Assembly (NCBI RefSeq): GCF_029589055.1
Contig: NZ_JARQZP010000003.1
Span: forward strand, 682,001 to 746,000
Direction of reading: 5' to 3'
Origin: Vibrio hannami
GTDB taxonomy: Bacteria; Pseudomonadota; Gammaproteobacteria; Enterobacterales; Vibrionaceae
DNA: 64,000 bases
Shown here: piece by piece, positions 18,973-27,417 of the stretch
Layout of the letters: each line of letters begins with the position of its first letter
Numbering within the stretch: the stretch's first letter is position 1
Notes under the pieces: model-generated
Told to the model about the DNA's origin: nothing
Databases searched by the model: none
The model's input: the letters and a program-made list of their open reading frames with translations, nothing else
Made by a program: the position numbers and the translations under genes

Positions 18973-19719
18973 TTATAATCCTTCCAATGATTCATACAAT
19001 CTTCTTACGACGGCTATTGAAAGTGAATTGTCACCGTGAATACAAACCGTGTCGGCTTCAATAGGAATTTTTTGGCCAGTCACTGAAGTGACACTTCCGT
19101 ACTCTGCCAATTGCATTACTTGATAAAAAATATCCTCACTGTTTTTTAATACTGCTTTGTAGTGACTTCTGGGTGTTAACAACCCATTGTCCTGATAAGT
19201 TCTATCGGCAAACGCTTCGAACAAAAGAGGGACATTATATTCATCGGCTAACTCGAGATATTTTTCATTTTGCTTAGTCGCGAGGATCATCAGAGGTAGA
19301 GAGAAAGATTCACAAGCACTTACAACAGCTTTAAACACCGATGGATCTTTCATCATATCGTTATAAAGCGCACCATGAGGTTTTACGTAGTGCAATTCAG
19401 CATTGTGGTAGTGACACAACGCCTTTATGGCGCCAATTTGGTATACCATTATCTGACTTATTTCGTCATTTTTAAGCGCTACTGTTCTGCGTCCAAATCC
19501 TTGTAGGTCGGGGTAGCCAGGATGCGCGCCTATCTTAACTCCATGCCGAGTCGCCAGTTGTATGGTCGTAGACATTACTGAAGGGTCAGAAGCGTGAAAG
19601 CCACACGCAATATTGGCCATATCAATCCAGGGCATAACTTCCTCGTCATTCCCCATCTTCCAGGCGCCGAAACTTTCACCCATATCGCAGTTAATCATTA
19701 AACGTTCGTTAAGTTTCAT
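18973..19719 (-). CDS. pxpA: 5-oxoprolinase subunit A (LamB/YcsF family)
   Basis: The 248-residue protein is family length and opens with the diagnostic INCDMGESFGAWKMGNDEEV, followed by NIACGFHASDP, GAHPGYPDLQGFGRR and KPHGALYNDM. It ends with IEADTVCIHGDNSLS. It is the catalytic lactamase-like subunit of the PxpABC 5-oxoprolinase, which removes the damaged-glutamate product 5-oxoproline. It is first in the operon; AT-rich sequence upstream (19720-19850) should hold the promoter. Confidence 0.96.
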   Translation of the reverse strand: MKLNERLMINCDMGESFGAWKMGNDEEVMPWIDMANIACGFHASDPSVMSTTIQLATRHGVKIGAHPGYPDLQGFGRRTVALKNDEISQIMVYQIGAIKALCHYHNAELHYVKPHGALYNDMMKDPSVFKAVVSACESFSLPLMILATKQNEKYLELADEYNVPLLFEAFADRTYQDNGLLTPRSHYKAVLKNSEDIFYQVMQLAEYGSVTSVTGQKIPIEADTVCIHGDNSLSIAVVRRLYESLEGL

Positions 19720-20009
19720 AAATATCCAGCCAAAATATTATTTATTTAAAATGCATCAACTTAGCTAAATAATCAGTGATCCATTTCATCTAATCATTAA
19801 CGTAGACGCAACATTTATATTAATTAACTTCTAAAGACAAATGTTGATGAAAAAACAAACTACACATTCACCTCGATTATTGTTTCCGCCAATTCATTTG
19901 ACTCAGCTCAACCTTTATACAAAAAATACTATTTACCGTATATAATCCAGTCAACCATGTTAAACTTTAATTGGTTTTAACAATTTTATAATTGAAAAAG
20001 GGGGATTTG

Positions 20010-20084
20010 GTGGAGCTTGCGCTTATTTGTACCTTTATCGTCGCTGCGGTGATAATGGTTAGAAAAGAGATGAAACAAAAATAA
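20010..20084 (+). CDS. Possible 24-residue membrane peptide
   Basis: A GTG start follows AAAGGGGGA with good spacing and encodes a hydrophobic stretch LALICTFIVAAVIMV and a basic tail RKEMKQK. TATAAT is present about 70 bases upstream, and a terminator hairpin follows at 20138. Promoter-like, ribosome-site, one-helix peptide and terminator signals in order make a believable small gene. Coding cannot be proven at this length; a small RNA is the alternative. Confidence 0.5.
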   Translation: MELALICTFIVAAVIMVRKEMKQK

Positions 20085-20137
20085 TTCAGACATCTTTTAT
20101 TTTTCATTTTATTCTGAATATTTTGATTTTTACGATT

Positions 20138-20161
20138 AAGGGCCATTTTTTATGGCCCTTT
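20138..20161. terminator. Bidirectional terminator
   Basis: AAGGGCCA/TGGCCCTT form an 8-base stem with a 7-base T-rich loop. It lies between the possible small peptide gene and the convergent acetyltransferase gene. Confidence 0.8.
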
Positions 20162-20174
20162 CGCATTTCTGAGC

Positions 20175-22841
20175 TTAATTGAGAGGTAACAACATATCTG
20201 CCGTACCATCTTCAAACTGAATATCCAGCTCAAAACCCAACTTCTGAGCCAGTGTTAACATGCCGCGGTTTGTCGGCATGGTCATTCCGGACATCTGCTT
20301 CGTCCCTCTAATGCGGCAATAATCAATGATCTTAGCCATCAGGATTCTTCCTAATCCCTGACCTTTAAGATCAGAACGGATTAATATGGCAAACTCTGCA
20401 TCGATGTTTTCAGGGTCAATAGAAGCTCTGGATACGCCCAAAATTTGTCCCTGATTATCTACAGCGACAAACGCCATTTCTCTGTCAAAATCTATTTGAG
20501 TGAGATTAGCCAGCGCTTCATGGTTAAACTCACCCACATCAGTAAAGAAACGCTTGTAAAGGTCTTCTTTCGATACGTTTTTAATAAACTCTGCATGCGT
20601 AGGCTCATCTTCGGGTAGGATAGGGCGTAACAGTATTTCCTGACCATTTCTCAGCTTGACACTTTCTTCAAACTCGACAGGATAGGGGCGGATAGCCAGT
20701 CGTTGATGCGCATCACCTTCAAATGGCTTGAGCATCAAGTCTGCGTCCAGGATTGTCAGTGAGTTTTCTCCGACCAGTAAAGGATGAATATCAAGCTGAT
20801 CGATTTCAGGGTTATCGATAACCATTTGGGAAATACGAACCAAAAACTCACACAATGTTTCGATATTCAGAAATGAAGTCTGTTGAGGTCGAATTTTGTG
20901 TCCTTTAATAGCACGGATTATCAGATATCTGGCCAGTGCCATATTTAAAGGTAGCAAAGCCGCAGCAGCATCTATATTTTCATCCCATTGCGAACCACAT
21001 TCACCTAAAAAAATCGCTGGGCCAAATGTTTCGTCTGTTGCGACTTTAACTCTTAACTCATATCCACCAATCCGGCTCGCCATCTCCTGAACTATCAGTC
21101 CATGGATGCGGGCATTAGGAAATTCCAGCTGAACGTTATCATAGACTGACTGAGCAGCGTTCTGTACCTCTGTCGCCGTTTTCAGATTAAGGAAAACACC
21201 ATGAACATCAGACTTATGTGCGATGTCGGGAGAACGCAGCTTAACCGCTACAGGGTAACTTATTTTCTCAGCAATCTGTACCGCTTCACTCGGTTCCTGG
21301 GCAATCCATGTATCCAAAACACCAAAATGATACTGTTTAAGTAAAGGGGTGACCTGGTGAGTGTCGAGAGTTACCTTACCTTCGCTAACTTGATCTTTTA
21401 CCCAATCACGAGCGGCCTTGACCTGCATTCGCGTTAGTTGTTCGGCCGTAGTAGGCGTTTCCATAAGCTGTTTCTGGTTTCGTCTATACTCTACCAGGTG
21501 CATGTAGGCAACCACAGCGCTTTCAGGCGTTCTGTAAGTAGGGATACCAGCATGAGTAAACAGAGCTCGCGCTTCACGAGTCGTTTTTTCTCCACTCCAG
21601 TTAGTTAATATATTAAAGCGCTTATGCCTCGGGTGGTTTTTAATACAGTCTATTACTGCCTGTGCGGTTTCTGTTGAATGCGCTACAGCAGATGGGCTGT
21701 GCATTATTAGAAGTGCATCGATATCATCACTGTCTAGCATTGCATTGATGGTTTTTACATATCTGTCTTTGTCAGCATCACCAACCATGTCAACAGGATT
21801 ACTTTGAGACCATGAAGCTGGCAATACGGCACTTAGCTTGTCCTTAGTTGAGACATCCAATTTCGCCAATTTTCCACCTCGCTGTAACAAAGTATCGACA
21901 GCCATAATGGAAGGACCACCACCATTGGTAATGATACCAAGTCGCTCGCCGCGCAGAGGAACAGCATGAGTAAGCGTCTCAACCGCAGCAAATAGCTCAT
22001 GAGTGTTGTTCACGCGAAGCATCCCCGTTCTTCGAATCGCGGAATCATAGATGATGTCTATCGTGTCACCGCCTCCGGTATGACGTTTGGCAGCTTGTCT
22101 ACCTGCGTGTGTTCGCCCACCTTTGAGCACCAGAATTCTTCTATTACGTGAAGCAGCACGGGCGGCAGACATAAACCTTCTCGCGTCTTTGATAGAGTCT
22201 AAATAAAGTAGAATAGCGCTGGTTTTGCTGTCTGTACAAAGATGATCTAATAGCTCAGCAAAATCGATATCGCTCCCGTTACCAATAGAAATAAACGCAG
22301 AGAAGCCTATATCTTTATCGTTTGCCCAATCTAGTACCGTTGTACAGACTGCGGCTGATTGCGAAACAAAGGCAATGTTTCCTTTTTGGGCGGTAACCGG
22401 TGAAAAAGATGCATTAAAATTAAGCCAGGGTAGTATTAATCCCAAAGAGTTTGAGCCAAGGATTCGAATACCGTTTTGCTTTGCTATCTCTACACATTCT
22501 TGTTCAATAGTAAGATCGTTTGCTCCCGTATTGTGCATATCGGAGGAGAGTATGATTACCGAAGGCACTTTACGTGCTGCTAAGTCTAGAAACAGCGATT
22601 TGTTATGGCGGGCATTGGTACAAAGAATAGCGACATCAGGAACAATTGGCATCGACTGTACATCGGGGTAAGCCAACACACCACAAACAGACTTGTACTT
22701 AGGTGTAACCGGAATAATCGCCCCCTGAAAACCGCCCTGAAGCAAATTTTTCATTATCACTTCGCCGGCACGAAACGGTTTGTTTGAGGCACCAATAACG
22801 GCTACGGAAGAAGGTTTCAGTAACTTAGTGATATTATTCAT
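20175..22841 (-). CDS. Pat/YfiQ-type protein lysine acetyltransferase (acyl-CoA synthetase-like + GNAT)
   Basis: The 888-residue protein starts at 22841 behind AGGAG. It has a CoA-binding Rossmann domain (SSVAVIGASNKPFRAGEVI), succinyl-CoA-ligase-like domains, an ATP-grasp domain (about residues 480-700; PVAVKLRSPDIAHKSDVHGV) and a C-terminal GNAT domain (about 725-888; LKGQGLGRILMAKIIDYCR). This order is that of PatZ/YfiQ, which acetylates lysines of enzymes such as acetyl-CoA synthetase. It is a single-gene unit, probably with its own promoter. Confidence 0.92.
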   Translation of the reverse strand: MNNITKLLKPSSVAVIGASNKPFRAGEVIMKNLLQGGFQGAIIPVTPKYKSVCGVLAYPDVQSMPIVPDVAILCTNARHNKSLFLDLAARKVPSVIILSSDMHNTGANDLTIEQECVEIAKQNGIRILGSNSLGLILPWLNFNASFSPVTAQKGNIAFVSQSAAVCTTVLDWANDKDIGFSAFISIGNGSDIDFAELLDHLCTDSKTSAILLYLDSIKDARRFMSAARAASRNRRILVLKGGRTHAGRQAAKRHTGGGDTIDIIYDSAIRRTGMLRVNNTHELFAAVETLTHAVPLRGERLGIITNGGGPSIMAVDTLLQRGGKLAKLDVSTKDKLSAVLPASWSQSNPVDMVGDADKDRYVKTINAMLDSDDIDALLIMHSPSAVAHSTETAQAVIDCIKNHPRHKRFNILTNWSGEKTTREARALFTHAGIPTYRTPESAVVAYMHLVEYRRNQKQLMETPTTAEQLTRMQVKAARDWVKDQVSEGKVTLDTHQVTPLLKQYHFGVLDTWIAQEPSEAVQIAEKISYPVAVKLRSPDIAHKSDVHGVFLNLKTATEVQNAAQSVYDNVQLEFPNARIHGLIVQEMASRIGGYELRVKVATDETFGPAIFLGECGSQWDENIDAAAALLPLNMALARYLIIRAIKGHKIRPQQTSFLNIETLCEFLVRISQMVIDNPEIDQLDIHPLLVGENSLTILDADLMLKPFEGDAHQRLAIRPYPVEFEESVKLRNGQEILLRPILPEDEPTHAEFIKNVSKEDLYKRFFTDVGEFNHEALANLTQIDFDREMAFVAVDNQGQILGVSRASIDPENIDAEFAILIRSDLKGQGLGRILMAKIIDYCRIRGTKQMSGMTMPTNRGMLTLAQKLGFELDIQFEDGTADMLLPLN

Positions 22842-23050
22842 GTTTGCTCCTGTATTCTGCACCTATTAATCATAATTCATCTATCTAACAATGAACGATT
22901 TACTGCCATGCTTTGTGGAGCGCCGAACCTTCTGACGCTGACTTTGTGCCTTGGGTCACACCAAATTTGTTTCTTGATTAAATCGCCACTTGATTCTGAG
23001 GTTGTGTATAGGCATGATTCTAGTAGTGTTTTATTACTACTAGTTATTCC

Positions 23051-23632
23051 ATGAAAAAGATTTCGATTATAGGGCTTACGACTTTACTGGCAGCTTGTTC
23101 AAGTGGCTCCTATACCACAGACGTAACGTCAGAAAGTTACAAGGAAGATTTCAAGCCGCAAGTGGTTGCTTCAACCGTTCCGAGCAATGAAGCGATGACT
23201 GAAACGTCAATGACCCAGCCAAAACCTCAAGCTAAACCAAACACGACTATGTTGGTTGCGCCAGAGGAAAGTACAGTAAGGGCTCAGGCCAAACCACAAT
23301 CTAAGAAAGTTAAGATTGTCGCAGCCGAGCAGAAACACCGAGATAAAGTACAACGATTTGGTTACACACTTCAGGTTATAGCTGTAGATAGCGCCCAGAA
23401 GGCGCAAACTCTTGCCAATCAGCTACCTTCAGGAACTTCTGTCTGGGAACACTATAAACGTGTGAACGGGACTGACTGGTATGCGCTGCTATATGGCGAC
23501 TACGAAACAAAATCCGAAGCCAAAGCCGCAATTAGTACATTGCCAGTTTACTTCAGAGAGCTGAAACCGTTCGTAAAAAGCCTGGATGATGTAAAAAACT
23601 CAGAATATCCAAAGCTTAAAAAACTGAAATAA
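23051..23632 (+). CDS. SPOR-domain lipoprotein
   Basis: The 193-residue product has a lipobox signal (TTLLAACS), a low-complexity Lys/Gln/Pro-rich linker to about residue 95, and a C-terminal SPOR domain (FGYTLQVIAVDSAQKAQTLA, then WYALLYGDYETKSEAKAAI). SPOR domains bind denuded glycan strands at the division septum, so an envelope or septal role is likely. The gene is followed by a strong terminator. Its partner is unknown. Confidence 0.87.
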   Translation: MKKISIIGLTTLLAACSSGSYTTDVTSESYKEDFKPQVVASTVPSNEAMTETSMTQPKPQAKPNTTMLVAPEESTVRAQAKPQSKKVKIVAAEQKHRDKVQRFGYTLQVIAVDSAQKAQTLANQLPSGTSVWEHYKRVNGTDWYALLYGDYETKSEAKAAISTLPVYFRELKPFVKSLDDVKNSEYPKLKKLK

Positions 23633-23637
23633 TGCAT

Positions 23638-23662
23638 AAAAGGGCCCTAAGGCCCTTTTTTA
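23638..23662 (+). terminator. Rho-independent terminator
   Basis: AAAAGGGCC/GGCCCTTTT form a stem around CTAA and end in a T-run, just after the SPOR lipoprotein gene. Confidence 0.88.
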
Positions 23663-23785
23663 AGGCGCTTTTCTAACCAAATGAAATGAATTGTCATAAT
23701 ATTTACCTATTTGGGCTGTACCTATCTGGTCAGTTAGATATGATTAGTCCATATTACTTTTCGTTGTTCATGGAATGATTTCTTA

Positions 23786-24790
23786 ATGACTATGTCTACA
23801 ATTCTTCTTCTTTGTGGCGGTAATTCGTCCGAGCATGAAGTTTCTCTGGTTTCTGCTACTTACCTATTAGATCAACTTAAAAAACAACCCGATTTTAAAG
23901 TGATCAGAGTAGAGATTAAGGCCGACGTCTGGGTAACAGACGAAGGGAAAGAGGTCATCCTTGATATTAACAAGAAGTCTCTGATTTCTGATTCTTGCGA
24001 AACCCAAATAGACTATATCATTCCTTGTGTTCACGGTTACCCTGGTGAAACCGGAGATCTTCAGTCACTATTCGAGCTTTCAGGTATCCCATATTTTGGC
24101 TGTGGCCCAGAGGCAAGTGTTGTTTGTTTCAATAAAATCACATCCAAGCTCTGGTATGACGCATTAGGCATCCCAAACACACCATATCTTTATCTGACAG
24201 AAAACAGTCCTCTTGAAACAACAAAAGCCGAACAAGCCTTTGAAAAGTGGGATAAAGTATTTGTAAAAGCAGCAAGTCAGGGTTCTTCAGTTGGCTGTTA
24301 CAGTGTAACTTTTAAAGAAGGTTTATCTACAGCTATTGAATCTGCATTTAAGTATTCGAGTCAGGTTCTCGTTGAAAAGTCAGTTAAACCAAGAGAACTC
24401 GAAGTAGCAGCGTATGAAATTGATGGTGAGTTATACGTTACAAAGCCTGGAGAAGTTATCGCACCAGAGGGAGATTTCTACAGTTATGACGAAAAATACA
24501 GTGCTGACAGTCATTCTATAACCGAAATAGAAGCTAAAAATCTTCCGGAAGAGATCTTAGCTAAAATTGAACAATACTCGGCTAAAGCGTTTAGACAGTT
24601 ACACCTTAAAGACTTGTCACGTATAGACTTCTTCTACACTCAGGATGGTGAACTTTATCTGAATGAAATCAATACATTCCCTGGAATGACGCCTATTTCA
24701 ATGTTCCCTAAAATGCTTGAAAATAATGGCCACGATGTGAGTGAATTTCTAGCGTCTGCGGTGAGAAAAGCTATTAAATCCAAGGCCTGA
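23786..24790 (+). CDS. ddl: D-alanine--D-alanine ligase
   Basis: The 334-residue protein starts MTMSTILLLCGGNSSEHEVS, the Ddl opening motif. It then has VHGYPGETGDLQ, an ATP-grasp core (KVFVKAASQGSSVGC) and the C-terminal NEINTFPGMTP that binds metal and the second D-Ala. It makes the D-Ala-D-Ala end of the peptidoglycan precursor in the cytosol. Its 3' end overlaps the convergent recombinase-like gene by 17 bases. It is in addition to whatever ddl lies in the division cluster, as in V. cholerae. Confidence 0.95.
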   Translation: MTMSTILLLCGGNSSEHEVSLVSATYLLDQLKKQPDFKVIRVEIKADVWVTDEGKEVILDINKKSLISDSCETQIDYIIPCVHGYPGETGDLQSLFELSGIPYFGCGPEASVVCFNKITSKLWYDALGIPNTPYLYLTENSPLETTKAEQAFEKWDKVFVKAASQGSSVGCYSVTFKEGLSTAIESAFKYSSQVLVEKSVKPRELEVAAYEIDGELYVTKPGEVIAPEGDFYSYDEKYSADSHSITEIEAKNLPEEILAKIEQYSAKAFRQLHLKDLSRIDFFYTQDGELYLNEINTFPGMTPISMFPKMLENNGHDVSEFLASAVRKAIKSKA

Positions 24791-25637
24791 TTGTTTTAAA
24801 CTTAGATTTTTCCGTATCAGAAGTACTCTGAAAGTTTAGATATTGCGCTGGCATAGCAGGGCTAAGCCAGCGACCAAACTCCTGTATACCCTTTAAATCA
24901 TGACCCTGTAACTTTAATGCCCTCGCAGCACCAACTCTGGGCGATTGTGCCGTAAATCGCATCTCTTCAGACAAGCCTAACTTATCACTAGCCCGGCGCA
25001 TCACCCGATATATTGAAGAGTCATCCAGCGCATCTTCGCCAATATTACCGTGCTTATCGATCCGCCTGAAACAAATCCCTTTGCCTGGTAGCAGGTCAAG
25101 CCATCTGCATAGTGCGTTTGAAGCGTTGCCTGACAAAGCATATCGATTGTCGCCGACAGAAACTACTGCCTGGCCGTGATCGAATTTAACGCTTTCTAAT
25201 TCTAGATATCGCAATTCGGAGCGCTTTAACGCACATTCGAACATCAAATAGTAAATAGCGAGATCCCGATAAGCCTGGGGAGAGTTATCTCTCTTCATCA
25301 GGTTGTCCAACTGAGATAAATGCTCATTGGTAAAAGCATTGGCTTGCCTTGCATCTCCGTTTTTCTCTAACTCTAGCTGCTTAATTACCAACCGTAACTG
25401 CTTATTAGTTCCAGGATCACGGAAGCCATGTACTTTGTGGACAACACCGATCGATACACTGTAACGTTTTATTGAAGAGAACTTTCTTATACTGGATTCT
25501 TTTTCGAGAAATAACCTAACGGCAGTGAAAGAAGCAGGTAAAGGTGTAACATTATACTTACTGCAAAATAAAGCGAATCGATTCCAATCTGAAGCTATGG
25601 CTAACTCAGAACTTTTTGAATAAACGCCTCGTGTCAC
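24774..25637 (-). CDS. Tyrosine-recombinase-like (phage integrase family) protein
   Basis: The 287-residue protein has a SAM-like N-terminal domain (residues 1-95) and a catalytic-like domain. An arginine box (ALKRSELRYLELE), SPRVGAARALKLQGHDL in place of the usual HxLRH box, GRWLS and a final tyrosine (AQYL) are visible. The box II arginine and a tyrosine remain, but the histidine before it is a serine and the late His/Trp is Trp. It lies next to the dif-flanked prophage but outside it, beyond yciH, and overlaps ddl. It may be a resident or degraded recombinase; activity is uncertain. Confidence 0.75.
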   Translation of the reverse strand: MTRGVYSKSSELAIASDWNRFALFCSKYNVTPLPASFTAVRLFLEKESSIRKFSSIKRYSVSIGVVHKVHGFRDPGTNKQLRLVIKQLELEKNGDARQANAFTNEHLSQLDNLMKRDNSPQAYRDLAIYYLMFECALKRSELRYLELESVKFDHGQAVVSVGDNRYALSGNASNALCRWLDLLPGKGICFRRIDKHGNIGEDALDDSSIYRVMRRASDKLGLSEEMRFTAQSPRVGAARALKLQGHDLKGIQEFGRWLSPAMPAQYLNFQSTSDTEKSKFKTIRPWI

Positions 25638-25827
25638 ATTGCAAACTACAGCGTAGTCTACTGAATGCTTAAATCGCTTGATACTTAGCTCAAGTTCTTT
25701 GCTATTTTCAATGGGTTGAAGATTTTTTTACTCACGACTTAGCTCTTTATTCATGTATTTTTGGCTTGAATATCACTCAAATGTAATTATCATTAAAAGA
25801 TTCCTACTAAAAAGATAATCAAGCGGT

Positions 25828-26193
25828 ATGGCTACTACATTTCATAGAGGATATTGCATACAGTCAAGTTCAGATAGAGAAGTTTGGCACGTGCGAATCA
25901 AAAACCAGGTTCTTTCTGGGAATCTTCCCGCTGTAAAAAAGTCCATTGATTGGTGGTGTGATACAGCAACAGTTATCGACCCTAAAGAGTTTGCTTCACT
26001 GGCACCCAAGTCAACAGAAGAAGCAAATGAGCAACTCGAAGAGTATAATGGCTTCACGATAAAAAGCGATACAGGCACTAAAAATAGCTGGTACTGCATG
26101 TTTCAAGGCAAACTAGTGAAAGGTTCAAAAGAAGCCATTAAGAAGCACATCGACAAACATCTTGCAGTTAATGCGAGCAGAAAGAAGAAGTAA
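25828..26193 (+). CDS. DUF3319-type protein
   Basis: The 121-residue protein contains two copies of a short pattern: RGYCIQSSSDREVWHVRIKN followed by an NLPAVKKSIDWW segment, and NGFTIKSDTGTKNSWYCMFQ followed by KGSKEAIKKHIDKH. It appears to be an internal duplication of a ~50-residue unit. It matches my memory of the Vibrio DUF3319 gene next to yciH. No function is known. It starts 38 bases before the end of a short promoter-bearing gap and is followed 2 bases later by yciH, so the two are co-transcribed. Confidence 0.8.
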   Translation: MATTFHRGYCIQSSSDREVWHVRIKNQVLSGNLPAVKKSIDWWCDTATVIDPKEFASLAPKSTEEANEQLEEYNGFTIKSDTGTKNSWYCMFQGKLVKGSKEAIKKHIDKHLAVNASRKKK

Positions 26194-26195
26194 TA

Positions 26196-26507
26196 ATGAG
26201 TTTAGTATATTCCACAGAATCCGGCCGTATTAAGCCAGAGCAAGACAAACCTCAACGAGAGAAAGGTGACGGTATTGTTCGAATTCAGCGCCAAACTAAA
26301 GGTCGTAAAGGTAAAGGCGTTTGTATTGTTTCCGGCCTGGATCTCGATGATGCACCACTAAAATTGATGGCTGCCGAACTAAAGAAAGTTTGTGGCTGTG
26401 GTGGCTCTGTAAAAGATGGAACAATCGAAATACAGGGTGATAATAGAGACAAAATCAAAACACATCTCGAAAAGAAAGGATACACCGTAAAGCTAGCAGG
26501 TGGATAA
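26196..26507 (+). CDS. yciH: SUI1/eIF1-like translation factor YciH
   Basis: The 103-residue protein has the SUI1 core (KGKGVCIVSGLDLDDAPLKL, then KKVCGCGGSVKDGTIEIQGD) and ends in KKGYTVKLAGG. Bacterial YciH resembles eIF1 and can bind the 30S subunit, affecting start fidelity under stress. It follows the DUF3319 gene by 2 bases and has its own terminator just before the prophage junction. Confidence 0.94.
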   Translation: MSLVYSTESGRIKPEQDKPQREKGDGIVRIQRQTKGRKGKGVCIVSGLDLDDAPLKLMAAELKKVCGCGGSVKDGTIEIQGDNRDKIKTHLEKKGYTVKLAGG

Positions 26508-26537
26508 GCTATCTATCGTTCTATAGTTAATAAGCAG

Positions 26538-26564
26538 AAAGCCAGCGTTAAAGCTGGCTTTTTC
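26538..26564 (+). terminator. Rho-independent terminator
   Basis: GCCAGC/GCTGGC stem with GTTAAA-type loop and five T residues, downstream of yciH. Confidence 0.87.
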
Positions 26565-26619
26565 GTATAGGTAGTATGGGAGTAGAAGTAACAAATTAAC
26601 TTCCTTTGCAATCCACATA

Positions 26620-26647
26620 ATTTAACATAACACACATAATACGCAGT
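26620..26647 (-). other. Left XerCD site, dif-like
   Basis: On the minus strand it reads XerC arm ACTGCGTATTA, centre TGTGTG, XerD arm TTATGTTAAAT. From memory, V. cholerae dif1 is AGTGCGCATTA/TGTATG/TTATGTTAAAT, so 25 of 28 bases agree and the XerD arm is identical. The 6-base centre and perfect XerD arm suggest this is the functional chromosomal dif. It overlaps the last codons of the phage repressor gene. Confidence 0.85.
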
Positions 26648-26990
26648 AAGGTATAGTTTCGTGCATCATCATATCACCTATGGTTAATACGGTATAACCT
26701 GCTGAAATCTTAGATAAATCTCTTGGGTTTGCGAACTTCGCAAGACGTTCCCAAATAGCCTTAATTCTTGGGTCATCATTCTGATCTGCATGACAACCCA
26801 GTAATGCAACCTCTGGTGAGATATTTGCACCCTCGGCTAAGATAAGTGCTTCTTTATCCGAGATTTTTCGGATTCCTCTGCGCATTTCATAGATTCTAGT
26901 CGGGTTTACACCTAAGTCATGTGCAACTTGCTTGTCTTGTACGTAGTTTTGCGCCTTTTTATAGGCATCTAACAGGTTACTTTGGTACAT
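26622..26990 (-). CDS. Phage repressor-like helix-turn-helix protein
   Basis: The 122-residue protein starts at 26990 behind GGAGGT. An N-terminal helix-turn-helix is visible (KQVAHDLGVNPTRIYEMRRG, then KISDKEALILAEGANISP). The remainder resembles the DUF3693-type phage proteins of Vibrio. It is transcribed away from the phage replication genes, the usual position for an RstR-like repressor, with palindromes between. Its last codons lie in the dif-like site, so integration may have set its exact C-terminus. Confidence 0.75.
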   Translation of the reverse strand: MYQSNLLDAYKKAQNYVQDKQVAHDLGVNPTRIYEMRRGIRKISDKEALILAEGANISPEVALLGCHADQNDDPRIKAIWERLAKFANPRDLSKISAGYTVLTIGDMMMHETIPYCVLCVLC

Positions 26991-27024
26991 AGCTTGACCT
27001 CCATTTTCAATCATTTTAGCGTAT

Positions 27025-27184
27025 ATCGAACGTTTTTTCGCACCTTGTGCCTACGAATATTCGGGTTTAGACTCACGAAAAATCGAACTGAGATTCGTGA
27101 TTTTACCGTATTAATGTCATGAATTTGTTGGGATTATTTAATAAGTCCCCTTGTGCTTTTGACCTTGACTCAAGGCACTTGGGG
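27025..27184. promoter_or_regulatory. Divergent operator/promoter region of the prophage
   Basis: Between the repressor and the first rightward gene lie a 10-base palindrome CGAATATTCG (27054-27063) and an inverted repeat CACGAA...TTCGTG (27074-27099), with further CGAA/TTCG motifs nearby. These are likely repressor operators. A hairpin-like CCCCTTGTGC...GCACTTGGGG (about 27146-27184) follows and could be a transcript structure or part of the replication origin. Confidence 0.5.
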
Positions 27185-27207
27185 CATCAATCAGTCAGGT
27201 GGTTGTC

Positions 27208-27417
27208 ATGTTCACAAGTAATCAAATTTATTTCGACTACGAGCCAAATATTGGTGTGAATGCGTATTTCATCTGGGGTCACCATTTCTTCAACTCTATG
27301 ACTGATTTACAGCTGTACGTTGATGACCGTTTCGGGAAAGACTTCGAACTTATCGAAATCACCAACGGCAACTATGAAGAATGTGTGCGTATGGGGGTAT
27401 TTTCTGGTGTTCTCTAA
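27208..27417 (+). CDS. Small phage protein upstream of the replication gene
   Basis: The 69-residue protein starts at the ATG at 27208 behind AGGTGG. It has no signal peptide and no motif I recognise. Its 3' end overlaps the start of the replication gene by 11 bases, so it is the first gene of the rightward phage operon. Its place suits a small regulator or replication helper. Confidence 0.65.
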   Translation: MFTSNQIYFDYEPNIGVNAYFIWGHHFFNSMTDLQLYVDDRFGKDFELIEITNGNYEECVRMGVFSGVL

